From Deltaproteobacteria bacterium (GTDB lineage Bacteria > Desulfobacterota > Desulfarculia > Adiutricales > Adiutricaceae): DNA of 35,138 bases. A program made the translations under genes and the position numbers. The notes under the pieces are model-generated. The model did not search any database. It saw only the letters and a program-made list of their open reading frames with translations, and was not told where the DNA came from. The DNA lies in the NCBI GenBank assembly GCA_031264015.1, contig JAISET010000015.1, positions 1-35,138 of the forward strand. Reading direction: 5' to 3'. This document shows, in pieces, positions 22,467 to 30,576 of this stretch; position 1 is the stretch's first letter, and each line of letters starts with the position of its first letter.

Positions 22467-23744
22467 TCAGACGGCGGGGCGGGCCCGGCGTTTGCTCCCG
22501 GGGTAGCCGGCGGGCGCGGGCCCGTCGCCGATCTCCTTACGGTCGGCCGGACTCAGCACCCCCACCGTCCCGGCCTGGCCGTCGTAGCCGCCGGAGGCCG
22601 CGACGCGCCCCGCCCGCATGTTGGCGACGGCCCTGGCCAGCAGGGGGCCCCCGAAAGAGCCGACGTCCTCCGCGGGCGTCTCCATCAGGAGTTTGAACTC
22701 GCTCCCGAACTCGCCCACAAGGGCCAGGTAGGCCTCCCTGACGGCCATGGTCTGGACGCCCCTGCCCAGAACCTGGGAGAGGACCTCCATGAGCGGCACC
22801 AGGTGCCAGTCGGGGGGCCCGCCGCCCGGCGCCTCCTCCCGGTCGGCCAGGTCGAGCACGCGGCTGAGGACCCCGACGGTGAGGGGCTTCCCGCAGACGG
22901 GGCAGATCCCCCGGCACTCTTTGGTCCGGGCCGGGGTCAGGGCGGGCCCGCATTTGACGTGCCCGTCGAGATGGTACTTGCCCTCCTCCGGAAAAAACTC
23001 GACCGTGCCGGCCAGAGATTTTCCCCCCAGGAGCGCGGACTTGACCGAGGCCCAGGAGACGTCGCCCCCCATGACCGTGGCCTCGCGCCCGAGTTTTTCG
23101 GGGCTGTGGGCGTCGGAGAAAGAGACCAGGGCGTAACGGTCCAATTTGGAGACCAGGCGGTTCATCTCCGGGTCGCTGGAGAGCCCCGTCTCCAGGGCCG
23201 TCACCCGCCCGCTTAAATCGCCGAAGCACTCCTCCACCGAGTCGAAGCCGCTTTTGGACCCGAAGATGGAGAACCAAGGCGTCCAGACGTGGGCCGGGAC
23301 GATTTGTATCTCCGGGTCGACGGACAGGGCCACCTCGGTCAGGGTCCTGGCGCTCAGGCCCAGGATTGGGCGGCCGTCGCTTCTAATGTTGCCCATCCGG
23401 TCGAGCTTCTCGCTCAGCTTCCTGGCCGTCCTTAAATTTGGCGCGGCCAGCAGCAGGTGGACCTTGCGGGTCCTGCCGTCCTGTTTATAAATCAGGCTGA
23501 TCTCCCCCGTCGGCAGGAAGGCCGTCCCCCCGGGGTTCCCGGCCAGATGACAGAGGCCGTCGGGGCCCTCGGCCAGGGACTCCTCCAGGACGTCCAGCCA
23601 GCCCGGGTGGACCATGTCCCCGGTGCCCAGGAGGCCTATGCCCTTGAGGGCGGCCCACCGGGCCATGACCGCGGGCTCCAGAGACTTGGAGGTGGCCCTG
23701 GAAAAACGGGAGTGAACGTGCAGATCGGCGAAAAAACGACTCAT
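22467..23744 (-). CDS. Endonuclease Q family protein (PHP domain plus zinc site)
   Basis: About 425 residues. The PHP metal centre is clear: ADLHVHSRFS (Asp7, His9, His11), GTGDMVHPGW (Asp43), PTGEIS (Glu81), VHLLL, VPAHVWTPWF and FSDAHSP. GPALTPARTKECRGICPVCG cut into parts shows the Cys-x(n)-Cys and CPVCG knuckle that follows in EndoQ. Known EndoQ enzymes cut DNA 5' of deaminated bases such as uracil and hypoxanthine, giving a repair route apart from glycosylases. Here this role is inferred from family. The ATG at 23744 begins right at the conserved MSRFFADLHVHS; an upstream TTG (23807) is another option. The ribosome site is weak. The last 50 residues are a variable tail. Confidence 0.85.
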   Translation of the reverse strand: MSRFFADLHVHSRFSRATSKSLEPAVMARWAALKGIGLLGTGDMVHPGWLDVLEESLAEGPDGLCHLAGNPGGTAFLPTGEISLIYKQDGRTRKVHLLLAAPNLRTARKLSEKLDRMGNIRSDGRPILGLSARTLTEVALSVDPEIQIVPAHVWTPWFSIFGSKSGFDSVEECFGDLSGRVTALETGLSSDPEMNRLVSKLDRYALVSFSDAHSPEKLGREATVMGGDVSWASVKSALLGGKSLAGTVEFFPEEGKYHLDGHVKCGPALTPARTKECRGICPVCGKPLTVGVLSRVLDLADREEAPGGGPPDWHLVPLMEVLSQVLGRGVQTMAVREAYLALVGEFGSEFKLLMETPAEDVGSFGGPLLARAVANMRAGRVAASGGYDGQAGTVGVLSPADRKEIGDGPAPAGYPGSKRRARPAV

Positions 23745-24211
23745 CCGGACACCGGCGACCAGGCGAAAAAAGAAACCAAGGGGAGAAAAAAAGACCTGGC
23801 CGGACAAAGCCGGGCCGGATCGAGCGGACCGGGCGCGGCATGACCCGCCTGATCGGACAAGACAAGACCGGGCTAAAACGGTCGGGAACGAAAATCGAGG
23901 GACGGCCCGATGTTTTTAAAGGCGCGGATTGTCAGTTCTGTCGGAGCAAAATTAATAGTGATAATAATAATAGCGAAATTATGACTTAAACATGAATAAA
24001 TTGTTGAGAAGATGAAAATTTAACCACGCGCCTAAATGACAAGGCCGCTTAAATTCGAACTGATGACACCGGGCGGATTAAAATCCGACAATTTTAGATC
24101 CGGCCCGCCTGGAGATCCCGGGCCTCCGGGGGGAGGGGTTTTCGTCCTCCTCGTCCCCCCCCCGCTTCACCACGCTTCCCCTCACTTAAACTCATTTCCC
24201 GCCGCTTCCCC
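23745..24211. other. Intergenic region upstream of endonuclease Q gene
   Basis: Purine-rich then, at about 23930-24060, AT-rich with an ATAATAATAATA stretch. No gene is supported. The promoter of the endonuclease Q gene probably lies in the AT-rich part. Confidence 0.45.
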
Positions 24212-24916
24212 TCACTTCTCCAGCATCTCGTCGACCACCGCGGACAAAAGCGAGCTGCGCTCGGAGAGCCAGCTCGAGCTTCTCAACCCGAAGAGCTCGC
24301 AGGTTTTGCCGAGCAGGTCGTAGACGGAGGCGTTCTTGGGCAGATCCCCGGGGAAGCCCACGGCGATCTTGAAGCCGTTGACGACCACGACGGCCTGGCC
24401 GGCGGCTATCTCGGAGTCGTCCGCCACCTCGGCGAGCTTCTGCATGACGGCGACGGCGATCTTGACCTTGGGCCACTCCTCCGCGGTCGGGACTCGTCCG
24501 GCGTCGGGGGAGTCCAGCACCCTGGCCCCCAGGATCATGGCGCCCCGGGCCAGGGGCATGGGCTGGCGGATCTCCACCGAGCGGGCCAGGATGCTGCCGT
24601 CCAGCCAAACGGTCACGGCCAGGGGGTGGCTCTGGTTCAAAAAGGGCATGGCCGCGTTGTCTCTGGGCTGCCTGACCGTCCTCGACTCCGTCAAGGCGTC
24701 CAGCGGCTCCCTGGCCAGGGCCACCAGGTAGTTGAGCTCCCTGGCGCCGAGCCTCCTGGCCGCCTCCGCCTCCACCTGGGCCTTGAGGCAGGTGGCCGCG
24801 ACGCAGAAGAGGACCAGGACGAAGACGAAGCCCAGGGCCACCACGCTCATCTGGGTTTTGATGAGCCTGCTCTCCCGGCGGAGACGCTCCGAACAATTAT
24901 GACCGCCCGTCAGCAT
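24212..24916 (-). CDS. Single-pass membrane protein, function unknown
   Basis: About 234 residues from the ATG at 24916, which has GAGG six bases upstream (a TTG two codons earlier is less likely). One hydrophobic segment, about residues 24-44 (VVALGFVFVLVLFCVAATC), anchors a larger domain that probably faces the periplasm. After it comes a helical stretch (EAEAARRLGARELNYLVALA), then an alpha/beta-like domain without a motif I know. The composition fits the other core genes. It has no close operon partner. I cannot assign a function. Confidence 0.6.
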   Translation of the reverse strand: MLTGGHNCSERLRRESRLIKTQMSVVALGFVFVLVLFCVAATCLKAQVEAEAARRLGARELNYLVALAREPLDALTESRTVRQPRDNAAMPFLNQSHPLAVTVWLDGSILARSVEIRQPMPLARGAMILGARVLDSPDAGRVPTAEEWPKVKIAVAVMQKLAEVADDSEIAAGQAVVVVNGFKIAVGFPGDLPKNASVYDLLGKTCELFGLRSSSWLSERSSLLSAVVDEMLEK

Positions 24917-25367
24917 GATCAACCTCGCTTCCGCCCCCGGCCGGAACTCGCGGGGGGCCCTGGCCCCCTCTTTTCCCCGGGGCGCCTTTGCTCCGCGCCA
25001 GCCGCCCGAGCCGGGGAAAGCCCCGGCCCTGGCGCGCGTTTCCCGGACTCGAGGCCGGAACGGCGCGTCGGGGGCGACCGTCGTCGGCGTCCCCGTCTTT
25101 CACCCGCGTAAAATTTGGTTTGTGTGTTTTTTTGGTTTTTTAACGCGCATGTTTTATTTTTTTTGCGCTCTTGGTTATAATTTTTTGGCTTTGGCGCGTC
25201 AGATTTTTATTTTGTTTGTTTTTCACCTGCCCGTTTTAGTTTTTGCATGTTTTTTTAATTTTTTATGTTTTTGCAGCTTCAGTGTCTCCCGTCCAGGCGT
25301 TCCCGCGCCTGCCGGAACGTCTTTTCTCTTCCCGGCCCCCCTCCCCAGTCTCCCGACTCCGGGGCCC
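24917..25367. other. Intergenic region with a T-rich tract
   Basis: GC-rich to about 25105, then 25105-25275 is dominated by T on the + strand (runs of up to eight T broken by G), with a poor share of A. No gene is supported in it. Confidence 0.5.
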
Positions 25368-25994
25368 TCAGACGTGGATGAACCGTCCCTCCACCACCTC
25401 CAGGCAGGTCAGCGGGCCCCCGAAGACGGCGCCGGTGTCCAGGCCGACGCGGCCGGTCTTGACGTAGGGGGCCTTGAAGGGGGTGTGTCCGAAGACGACG
25501 GTCTTGCCGAAGTCGTAGGCCGAGTCGATGAACTCGTCTCTGATCCAGAGGAAGTCGTCCTCGGACTGGTCGTCCAGGGTCAGCCCGGGCCTCATGCCGG
25601 CGTGGACGAAGATGTGGCGCTCGGTCTCGTGGAAGAGGACCAGATCCTCGTAAAACTTGATGTGCGAGGAGGGGAAGGGGGAGTTGTTGGAATAGCTGCG
25701 CATGGTCCAGGCCACGCCGTTGGAGGCCAGTTGCAGCTCCGTCCTGCCGAAAATAAAGTTGGTGAACATCTGCTCGTGATTGCCCTTCAGGGCCACCACT
25801 CTCTCCCGCCAGCGGGATTTAAGCTCCAGGACTTTCTCCACCACCCCGTAGCTGTCTGGCCCCCGGTCTATGTAGTCGCCCAGGAAAACCAGCTCCTCGT
25901 GGTTCTCGGGCCGCCAGTCGATTTTCAAAAGGAGCTGGTCAAGCTTATCCCGGCAGCCGTGGATGTCCCCCACGGCGAAGATGCGACGCTCCAT
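25368..25994 (-). CDS. PPP-family metallophosphatase (Ser/Thr phosphatase-like)
   Basis: A 208-residue calcineurin-type phosphoesterase with the full PPP signature: GDIHG (9-13), GDYIDRG (39-45), GNHE (71-74), HAG (131-133) and GHT (169-171). These bind two metal ions. Bacterial relatives act as protein Ser/Thr or Tyr phosphatases or as diadenosine-polyphosphate hydrolases; sequence alone does not separate them. AGGG lies just before the ATG, and a good promoter sits upstream. It is a single gene. The length matches the short bacterial PrpA/PrpE-like forms. Confidence 0.9.
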   Translation of the reverse strand: MERRIFAVGDIHGCRDKLDQLLLKIDWRPENHEELVFLGDYIDRGPDSYGVVEKVLELKSRWRERVVALKGNHEQMFTNFIFGRTELQLASNGVAWTMRSYSNNSPFPSSHIKFYEDLVLFHETERHIFVHAGMRPGLTLDDQSEDDFLWIRDEFIDSAYDFGKTVVFGHTPFKAPYVKTGRVGLDTGAVFGGPLTCLEVVEGRFIHV

Positions 25995-26110
25995 GCTTCC
26001 CTCGACGGGAGCCGGGAAAATCCCCGCCCCCTGGCTCCGACCTGCGGGCCCCGGCTCCGGCCCTCGGGGCGCGACGCCCAGGGGACTGGCCTCCGGTCGG
26101 AAATGTGAGA

Positions 26111-26138
26111 ATTATACCGCAATTGTCGTAAAAAACAA
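26111..26138 (-). promoter_or_regulatory. Likely sigma-70 promoter of the phosphatase gene
   Basis: On the - strand TTGTTT (26138-26133), a 16-base spacer and a perfect TATAAT (26116-26111). The predicted start, near 26104, gives a leader of about 110 bases. Confidence 0.58.
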
Positions 26139-26790
26139 CGACCTGCCGGCAACAGTTTAACACAATGGGCCAAAGGATATAAATTTGATGTCCGCCCGGG
26201 GCGCGGACAAACCGCGTCCGAGGTTGAGATCAGCTTGGATAAAACGCTAAAGCAGCAAAATTATAACATTGTTTAATCTTTTTTATTGGATATTTATCTA
26301 AATTACATCTTTTTGCCTTCCATCCCCTCCCCTCCCGCGCCTCCCGGAAGCCGTCCCGCCCCGGATTGCTTTCAGCTCGATTTTTGGGCAGGCAGACTCG
26401 CAAGAAGATTTTAGAATTTTTCGTGATGTTTTGACGCGGCCCGGATTTTTTCAGGGAGCAAAGCGGCGCGGCGGGAGGGGCCGCAAGGGCGGAGGAGGCG
26501 GCCGGGAAGGGGAAAAAGTATTTTTTTGACCTGTTTCCAGAGATTTAATGGGATGAGACTGCTCCCCGCCCGGAAAGGAGCAGTTTCAGGTGACAAAAAG
26601 TTACACAAATTTAACCGGTTAGACGACGACTCTTGGAGACGGCGATATTTAGTGTCCCAAAACGTCTTGGGCAGGGGAAAAGAGGCGAGTTTGCAAAGAA
26701 TATTTTCAGAAAGCGGAGTTTCGGGGCGAACGGGCGTTAGGCGGGGGTTGGGGAAAAGTCGCAAGGCCGGCGGCCCCGGCAGGTCGGCCC

Positions 26791-26816
26791 GAGGCCCGCC
26801 AGCCAGGCTGGGCCTC
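26791..26816 (-). terminator. Hairpin just after the pilin stop codon
   Basis: GAGGCCC/GGGCCTC stem with an inner CCAG/CTGG step, four bases past the pilin stop. There is no T-run after it on the - strand, so it may be a stability or pausing hairpin rather than a full terminator. Confidence 0.35.
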
Positions 26817-26819
26817 CTC

Positions 26820-27260
26820 TCAGCTGCTCGAGGGCACCGTGGCGTCGTTGACGTCTATCCTGATGCCGCCGGTGGTCACCGTGTTCGCGGCGCTGGTGGA
26901 GTAGGTGTAGGTCGTCGAGCTGGGGGTCCTGTGGTTCAAAGAAAAGGTGAACGTCGGGGGATCCGTGCTCAGGACCAATGTTATCGTGCCGTAAAAGATG
27001 TTCTTGTCGATGACCAGCCCGGCTTCCCGGACCAGCACGCCATAGTCGGTGGTGTACTCGCCGGTGTACACATACTGCGCCTCCTGGGCCACGGCCACGG
27101 CATGGTAGGCGTTCTGGGCCACCGTGTCCATGGCCGACTTTCTGTATCTGGCGAACTGGGGCACGGAAATGGCCGCCAGCACGCCCAAAATGGCGACGAC
27201 GATCAAGAGCTCGATTAGGGTGAAACCCCCGCGCCGCCGTTGACAATTCAGCTTCAACAT
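26820..27260 (-). CDS. pilA: Type IV major pilin-like protein
   Basis: A 146-residue prepilin. The class III leader is clear: a short basic leader ending RRRGG, cleavage between Gly12 and Phe13, then FTLIELLIVVAILGVLAA with Glu at +5. PilD-type peptidases cut and methylate such proteins. The C-terminal part is Thr/Ser-rich with beta-strand character (TTYTYSTSAANTVTTGG), like short pilins or geopilin-type proteins of delta-proteobacteria. AGGAG lies seven bases before the ATG, and a sigma-54 promoter lies about 75 bases upstream. No other pilus genes are in the window, so assembly machinery must be elsewhere. It may be a major pilin or a type II secretion pseudopilin; the promoter favours pilin. 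Confidence 0.88.
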   Translation of the reverse strand: MLKLNCQRRRGGFTLIELLIVVAILGVLAAISVPQFARYRKSAMDTVAQNAYHAVAVAQEAQYVYTGEYTTDYGVLVREAGLVIDKNIFYGTITLVLSTDPPTFTFSLNHRTPSSTTYTYSTSAANTVTTGGIRIDVNDATVPSSS

Positions 27261-27331
27261 AAAAACTCCTGCGATTTCAGACCATTAGACGAAAAACCCG
27301 GTCTTCGGGCCGTCCCGACACCCTGGTTGTT

Positions 27332-27347
27332 TGCAAAAACCCCGCCA
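27332..27347 (-). promoter_or_regulatory. Sigma-54 promoter of the pilin gene
   Basis: On the - strand TGGCGGGGTTTTTGCA has the invariant GG and GC exactly 10 bases apart, in the form TGGC-N8-TTGCA. Transcription should start about 12 bases on, leaving a 55-60 base leader. Pilin genes in proteobacteria are often sigma-54 dependent, so an enhancer-binding regulator such as PilR is expected elsewhere. Confidence 0.78.
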
Positions 27348-28020
27348 GCAGCCCCGGAAGCCGCCGGCCCGGCCGGGCGCCGCCCCCCGGCCCCCGGAAA
27401 AACCCCCGGAAACCCGGCCGCCGACTCCGGCTTTCAGCGGCCCCCCGCCAAGGCGGCCCCACTAGAAACTTGCTATCAAAGAGCACAAAGTGCGCGTGCT
27501 TAATGTGCGCTCACTCTTAATTATGACGTTTTAAACGCCAAAAAACACCGTCAGTTCGCTACTTTGAACTGCGGGCACAATAAAAATATAATCTGTCTTC
27601 CATCTTTGGTCAAGTCCCTTTTCCTTTTTGTAACTAAAAAAACTTCTTAAAATCAACATTTTAATCTTCCGCCCCTGGACGGCCTCCCCGAGCATGCCCT
27701 TCGGGCCAGTTTTCCCCTCCCCGTTCCAAGTCATTCCCGACAACCGGGTGAGACGGCCCGACCAGTCAGGAGGGAGGGCCGGCCCCGCGGGCGGCAAAAA
27801 ATCCTTGACTAACAAGACCCGAGAGGCGATACTTAAAAGCCGTTGTCTCCCGAAAACCCGACTCCGGCGGCCGTTTTGTCGGTCGCGTGGTCGTCTTCAC
27901 ACTCGAGACAGAAAAAAAACCTGGACGGAGGCCCCGGGTCACCTTTTCAACTCCCCCGCCAGTTTGGCGGGACGCCGGCCAAGGCCGCCATAATTTGCGG
28001 ACTCCAGGCGTGACAGTGTC
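27348..28020. other. Intergenic region between pilin promoter and tRNA-Val
   Basis: No gene is supported. Composition drops to AT-rich near 27510-27670. CATAAT at 27989-27994 could be the -10 of the tRNA, but no good -35 is found at the right distance. A CCGCCA/TGGCGG hairpin lies just before it (about 27956-27971). Confidence 0.4.
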
Positions 28021-28096
28021 GGGCGGTTAACTCAGCGGCTAGAGTGCCGGCCTTACAAGCCGGGAGTCGGAGGTTCGAATCCTCTACCGCCCACCA
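28021..28096 (+). tRNA. tRNA-Val(UAC)
   Basis: A complete cloverleaf: acceptor GGGCGGT/ACCGCCC, D stem ACTC/GAGT, anticodon stem CCGGC/GCCGG with loop CTTACAA (UAC, valine), T arm GGAGG-TTCGAAT-CCTCT, discriminator A and encoded CCA (28094-28096). All stems pair without mismatch. It marks the edge between the GC-rich core and AT-rich variable DNA. Confidence 0.95.
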
Positions 28097-28391
28097 AAAA
28101 AAATGCGGAAAACCATAATGACCGACAGCCCTTGAATAAAAGGACTTTCAGTCTTTTTATTGAAGCATCAGCATCTAATTAAGTACCAATAAAAAAAATA
28201 AAATTCTAAAATTTATTTTTATTGCATGAAATAGTACAATGTATAATTTAATAATATTTTCAAACACATTTAATTATTTTTTATAGAAAATACAAATTAA
28301 ATTTTAATTATAATATATAAAGTAGTCATTATGAATTTAAAAATAAATTTTAAGATGGTCTTTCGGCAGCACTTAGTCTTTCCCCAACAGT
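28097..28391. other. AT-rich spacer after tRNA-Val
   Basis: Contains a weak AAAAGGAC...GTCTTTTT hairpin (about 28139-28160) that may end the tRNA transcript. The rest is very AT-rich with no gene. Confidence 0.45.
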
Positions 28392-29660
28392 TCAATGGAG
28401 AGTTGCCCGAAATGCCTCAAGCCTTGTTAGAATTGTCGGACCGTCCTCTTTAGTATAATCGGTTTCAATTCTGATAAACTTGAGTCCCGACTCCTTGATT
28501 TTCTTCTCCAGGACCATGCTCTCCAAGTCGAATGGATGACAGCCCTTGAGAACGTGAAAGACGACCCCCCGAATTATTTTTAAGCGTTCGGGGGAGACAA
28601 TACCATTTATTCGGCGATCGTCGTCAGCAAAAGTCGGACACAGGCAACCCAGATGATATCGCTGTGCGAGAGCCTTCGTCACCCCGTCCTTGGTGTCTTC
28701 TGCCAGGTGGGTCGGGCCGGGCAAAACTCTCTCCGAAGAGCATAAATCGTCCATAACCACCCGCAACCCTGCTTCTTCTATTAATCTCGGAATCTTGAAA
28801 TTTGGAAAGACAATAGGGGAACCGGCTAAAAAAATAGGCGGGAAAGATAAATCAGCAGAATTTGAAAAGTTTGAACTTAACTTATCTAATAATTTTCTAA
28901 CTTTAACCGTCCAATTAGCAACTAAATCCATAAGAAATGAACCTGACACGACTAAAAACCAGATCTCAGGTATCTTTCCTCTTCTCTTTAATTCAATTAG
29001 ATCTGAAATGGCAAGGAAAGCCTCACGATAAAGAGCGATGGAGGTGTTTAAGCTCTTTCGAGTGAGAGCCGCGCCGGAAACTTTGCTCAAAAAATTGGAA
29101 AGAGAACGCACTTCCGCCAGCCATGCTTCCATCGACTCAAGGCTATTTTTTATCCTCGGACTGTTGATATTGTGAGTCGGAGCCGCCTTCAGGCCCACCA
29201 AAGACATCAGATCACCAAACCTGGTCACCCAATCGCAAGTGGATGGAACGACATAGCCGGCGAACTGTTCTCCCGAGTCGCTCGAACCACCTAACTGGCT
29301 GACTGAGATTGAGCCAAGAGTCGAGCGCAACATGGGACACATGACCGGTGGCAAATAGGAAGAGGCCAGTCTTTCAGTGCTCACATGACCGCCGGTCAGC
29401 CGCAGAGGCTGCAGACCATGGGCGTCGTAGAGTTCCAAAGGGGACGAAAGACACATGACGGCCATCACTGGTCTTGCCACCCTTAACGGCACCGCCATTG
29501 GCCCTTCCCCCAGGAGGGAAAGAAAATACTCATACTCTGGAAGATAATCGGGTCTGTTTCGGAGAAGTTCGGCTTCTTTCTGATTCTCCAATTCCTTTGC
29601 GTTGACGGTCCGAAGACGGAGCCGCTCCGTTCTGTCATCTAATGCCACGAAAGACCTCAT
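28392..29660 (-). CDS. 2-hydroxyacyl-CoA dehydratase subunit (HgdB/BcrC-like)
   Basis: A 422-residue protein of the 2-hydroxyacyl-CoA dehydratase / benzoyl-CoA reductase subunit family, which holds a [4Fe-4S] cluster and works with an ATP-driven activase. Family marks are PVMAVMCLSSPLELYDAHGL (Cys70), TGGHVS, MCPMLRS (Cys108), VVPSTCDWVT (Cys142), LAGSPIVFPNFKIPRLIEEAG, VMDDLCSSER (Cys307), HLGCLCPT (339, 341) and LKGCHPFDLE (Cys374). The C-terminal KFIRIETDY is also typical. No partner alpha subunit is seen, so it may belong to the small two-component type of unknown substrate. The ribosome site is weak. It lies 79 bases after the activase remnant on the same strand and codes less GC-rich than the core. 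Confidence 0.87.
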   Translation of the reverse strand: MRSFVALDDRTERLRLRTVNAKELENQKEAELLRNRPDYLPEYEYFLSLLGEGPMAVPLRVARPVMAVMCLSSPLELYDAHGLQPLRLTGGHVSTERLASSYLPPVMCPMLRSTLGSISVSQLGGSSDSGEQFAGYVVPSTCDWVTRFGDLMSLVGLKAAPTHNINSPRIKNSLESMEAWLAEVRSLSNFLSKVSGAALTRKSLNTSIALYREAFLAISDLIELKRRGKIPEIWFLVVSGSFLMDLVANWTVKVRKLLDKLSSNFSNSADLSFPPIFLAGSPIVFPNFKIPRLIEEAGLRVVMDDLCSSERVLPGPTHLAEDTKDGVTKALAQRYHLGCLCPTFADDDRRINGIVSPERLKIIRGVVFHVLKGCHPFDLESMVLEKKIKESGLKFIRIETDYTKEDGPTILTRLEAFRATLH

Positions 29661-29739
29661 GATATTTGAGCCATGTGGGAACGATATTTTTAAATTTCAT
29701 TTTTTCACATAGCTTCAATAAAGAAACCACCAAGTATAT

Positions 29740-30291
29740 TTATCGGCAGGCGCTCAAAGCAGCCCCAAAAGCGACCGTATATTGAGGATTCGCAAGAACG
29801 TTGACATTGATCATCAACTCGTCTTCAAGCGCGGCAATCAAGCCTGGATCCTGAGACGGTCCCCCGTCAATATAAATTTCACCTGTGGTGTTTCGACCGA
29901 CAAGATTTGATATCCTTCGCGCCACGGAAATATGAAAGCCCTTGATAATCGCCCCCCTGTCGACACCTTTAGCCAAAAGAGAGACTATCTCAGATTCGGC
30001 AAAAACAACACAAGTGCTGTTTAATTCAACAGTGCCGCCGGAAGCAAGCCCCTGAGGACCAAATTCTTCAAGGGATATGTCTAAAATTCTCGCGACTTGT
30101 TCGAAAAAACGGCCTGTCCCGGCCGCGCATTTGTCATTCATCTTAAAATCGACCACCTGGCCATTATCTGCAAGACGTATGACTTTTAGGTCCTGGCCTC
30201 CGATATTGACTATTGTCCGACAACGCCCCTCGCTAAGTCTGTGAATTCCAAGGGCGTTGGCTGAAATTTCATCGAGAAATAAGTCAAGTCT
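29740..30291 (-). pseudogene. 2-hydroxyacyl-CoA dehydratase activase (BadF/HgdC type), N-terminus missing
   Basis: An open stretch of about 183 residues matches the C-terminal two thirds of the ASKHA-type activase that loads an electron into the dehydratase. IVNIGGQDLKVIRL, NDKCAAGTGRF and NSTCVVFAESEIVSLL are intact. The last two carry the two Cys that hold the bridging [4Fe-4S] cluster. The family normally has about 260 residues and starts with a DxGSTT phosphate motif; here the frame stops with TAA just before 30291 and the repeat array begins. No upstream part is found in other frames. Internal GTG or ATG starts could still make a fragment, but without the N-terminal ATPase lobe it should not work. 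The sequence is otherwise well kept, so the break looks recent. Confidence 0.82.
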
Positions 30292-30296
30292 TTATC

Positions 30297-30576
30297 ATTC
30301 AAAAAAAGTTTTTTGTTCATGTATTTTTGAACGTTCAAAAAAAAACGTTTTTTGTTCATATGCTTTTGAACGTTCAAAAAAACGTTTTTTGTTCATATGC
30401 TTTTGAACGTTCAAAAAAAACGTTTTTTGTTCATGTGCTTTTGAACGTTTCTGAATAATATTCTTTATTATCTGCTATTTCAATGTTCAAGGAACGTTTT
30501 CTGTTCGATTTTTGCGAACGTTCAAGGAACGTTTTCTGTTCGATTTTTGCGAACGTTTAAAAAACGTTTTCTGATC
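30297..30576. repeat. Palindromic tandem-repeat array in two unit types
   Basis: Type A: four units of 37-39 bp at about 30297-30451, anchored on GTTCATRTGCTTTTGAACG (starts of GTTCAT at 30315, 30354, 30391, 30429) and joined by palindromes AAAAACGTTTTT and GAACGTTC. Type B: two and a half units of 35 bp at about 30486-30576 with GGAACGTTTTCTGTTCG and GCGAACGTTC. Both types share CGTTTTYTGTTC and can form hairpins (GTTCA/TGAAC). About 35 bases of unrelated AT-rich DNA separate them. No gene is in the array. Confidence 0.85.

Larger units (their letters stand above)
25995..26819. other. Intergenic region between phosphatase and pilin genes
   Basis: Holds the phosphatase promoter near 26111-26138, an AT-rich island at about 26220-26315, and a purine-rich stretch at 26430-26740. 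No gene is supported in these 825 bases; frames here lack signatures. Confidence 0.45.

Noticed and set aside
26411-26764. A 117-residue frame on the - strand past the pilin gene
   Set aside because: Low-complexity, no ribosome site, and no match to a known domain.
30297-30576. A CRISPR array
   Set aside because: There are no unique spacers between the repeats; units are contiguous and palindromic. No cas gene is present.
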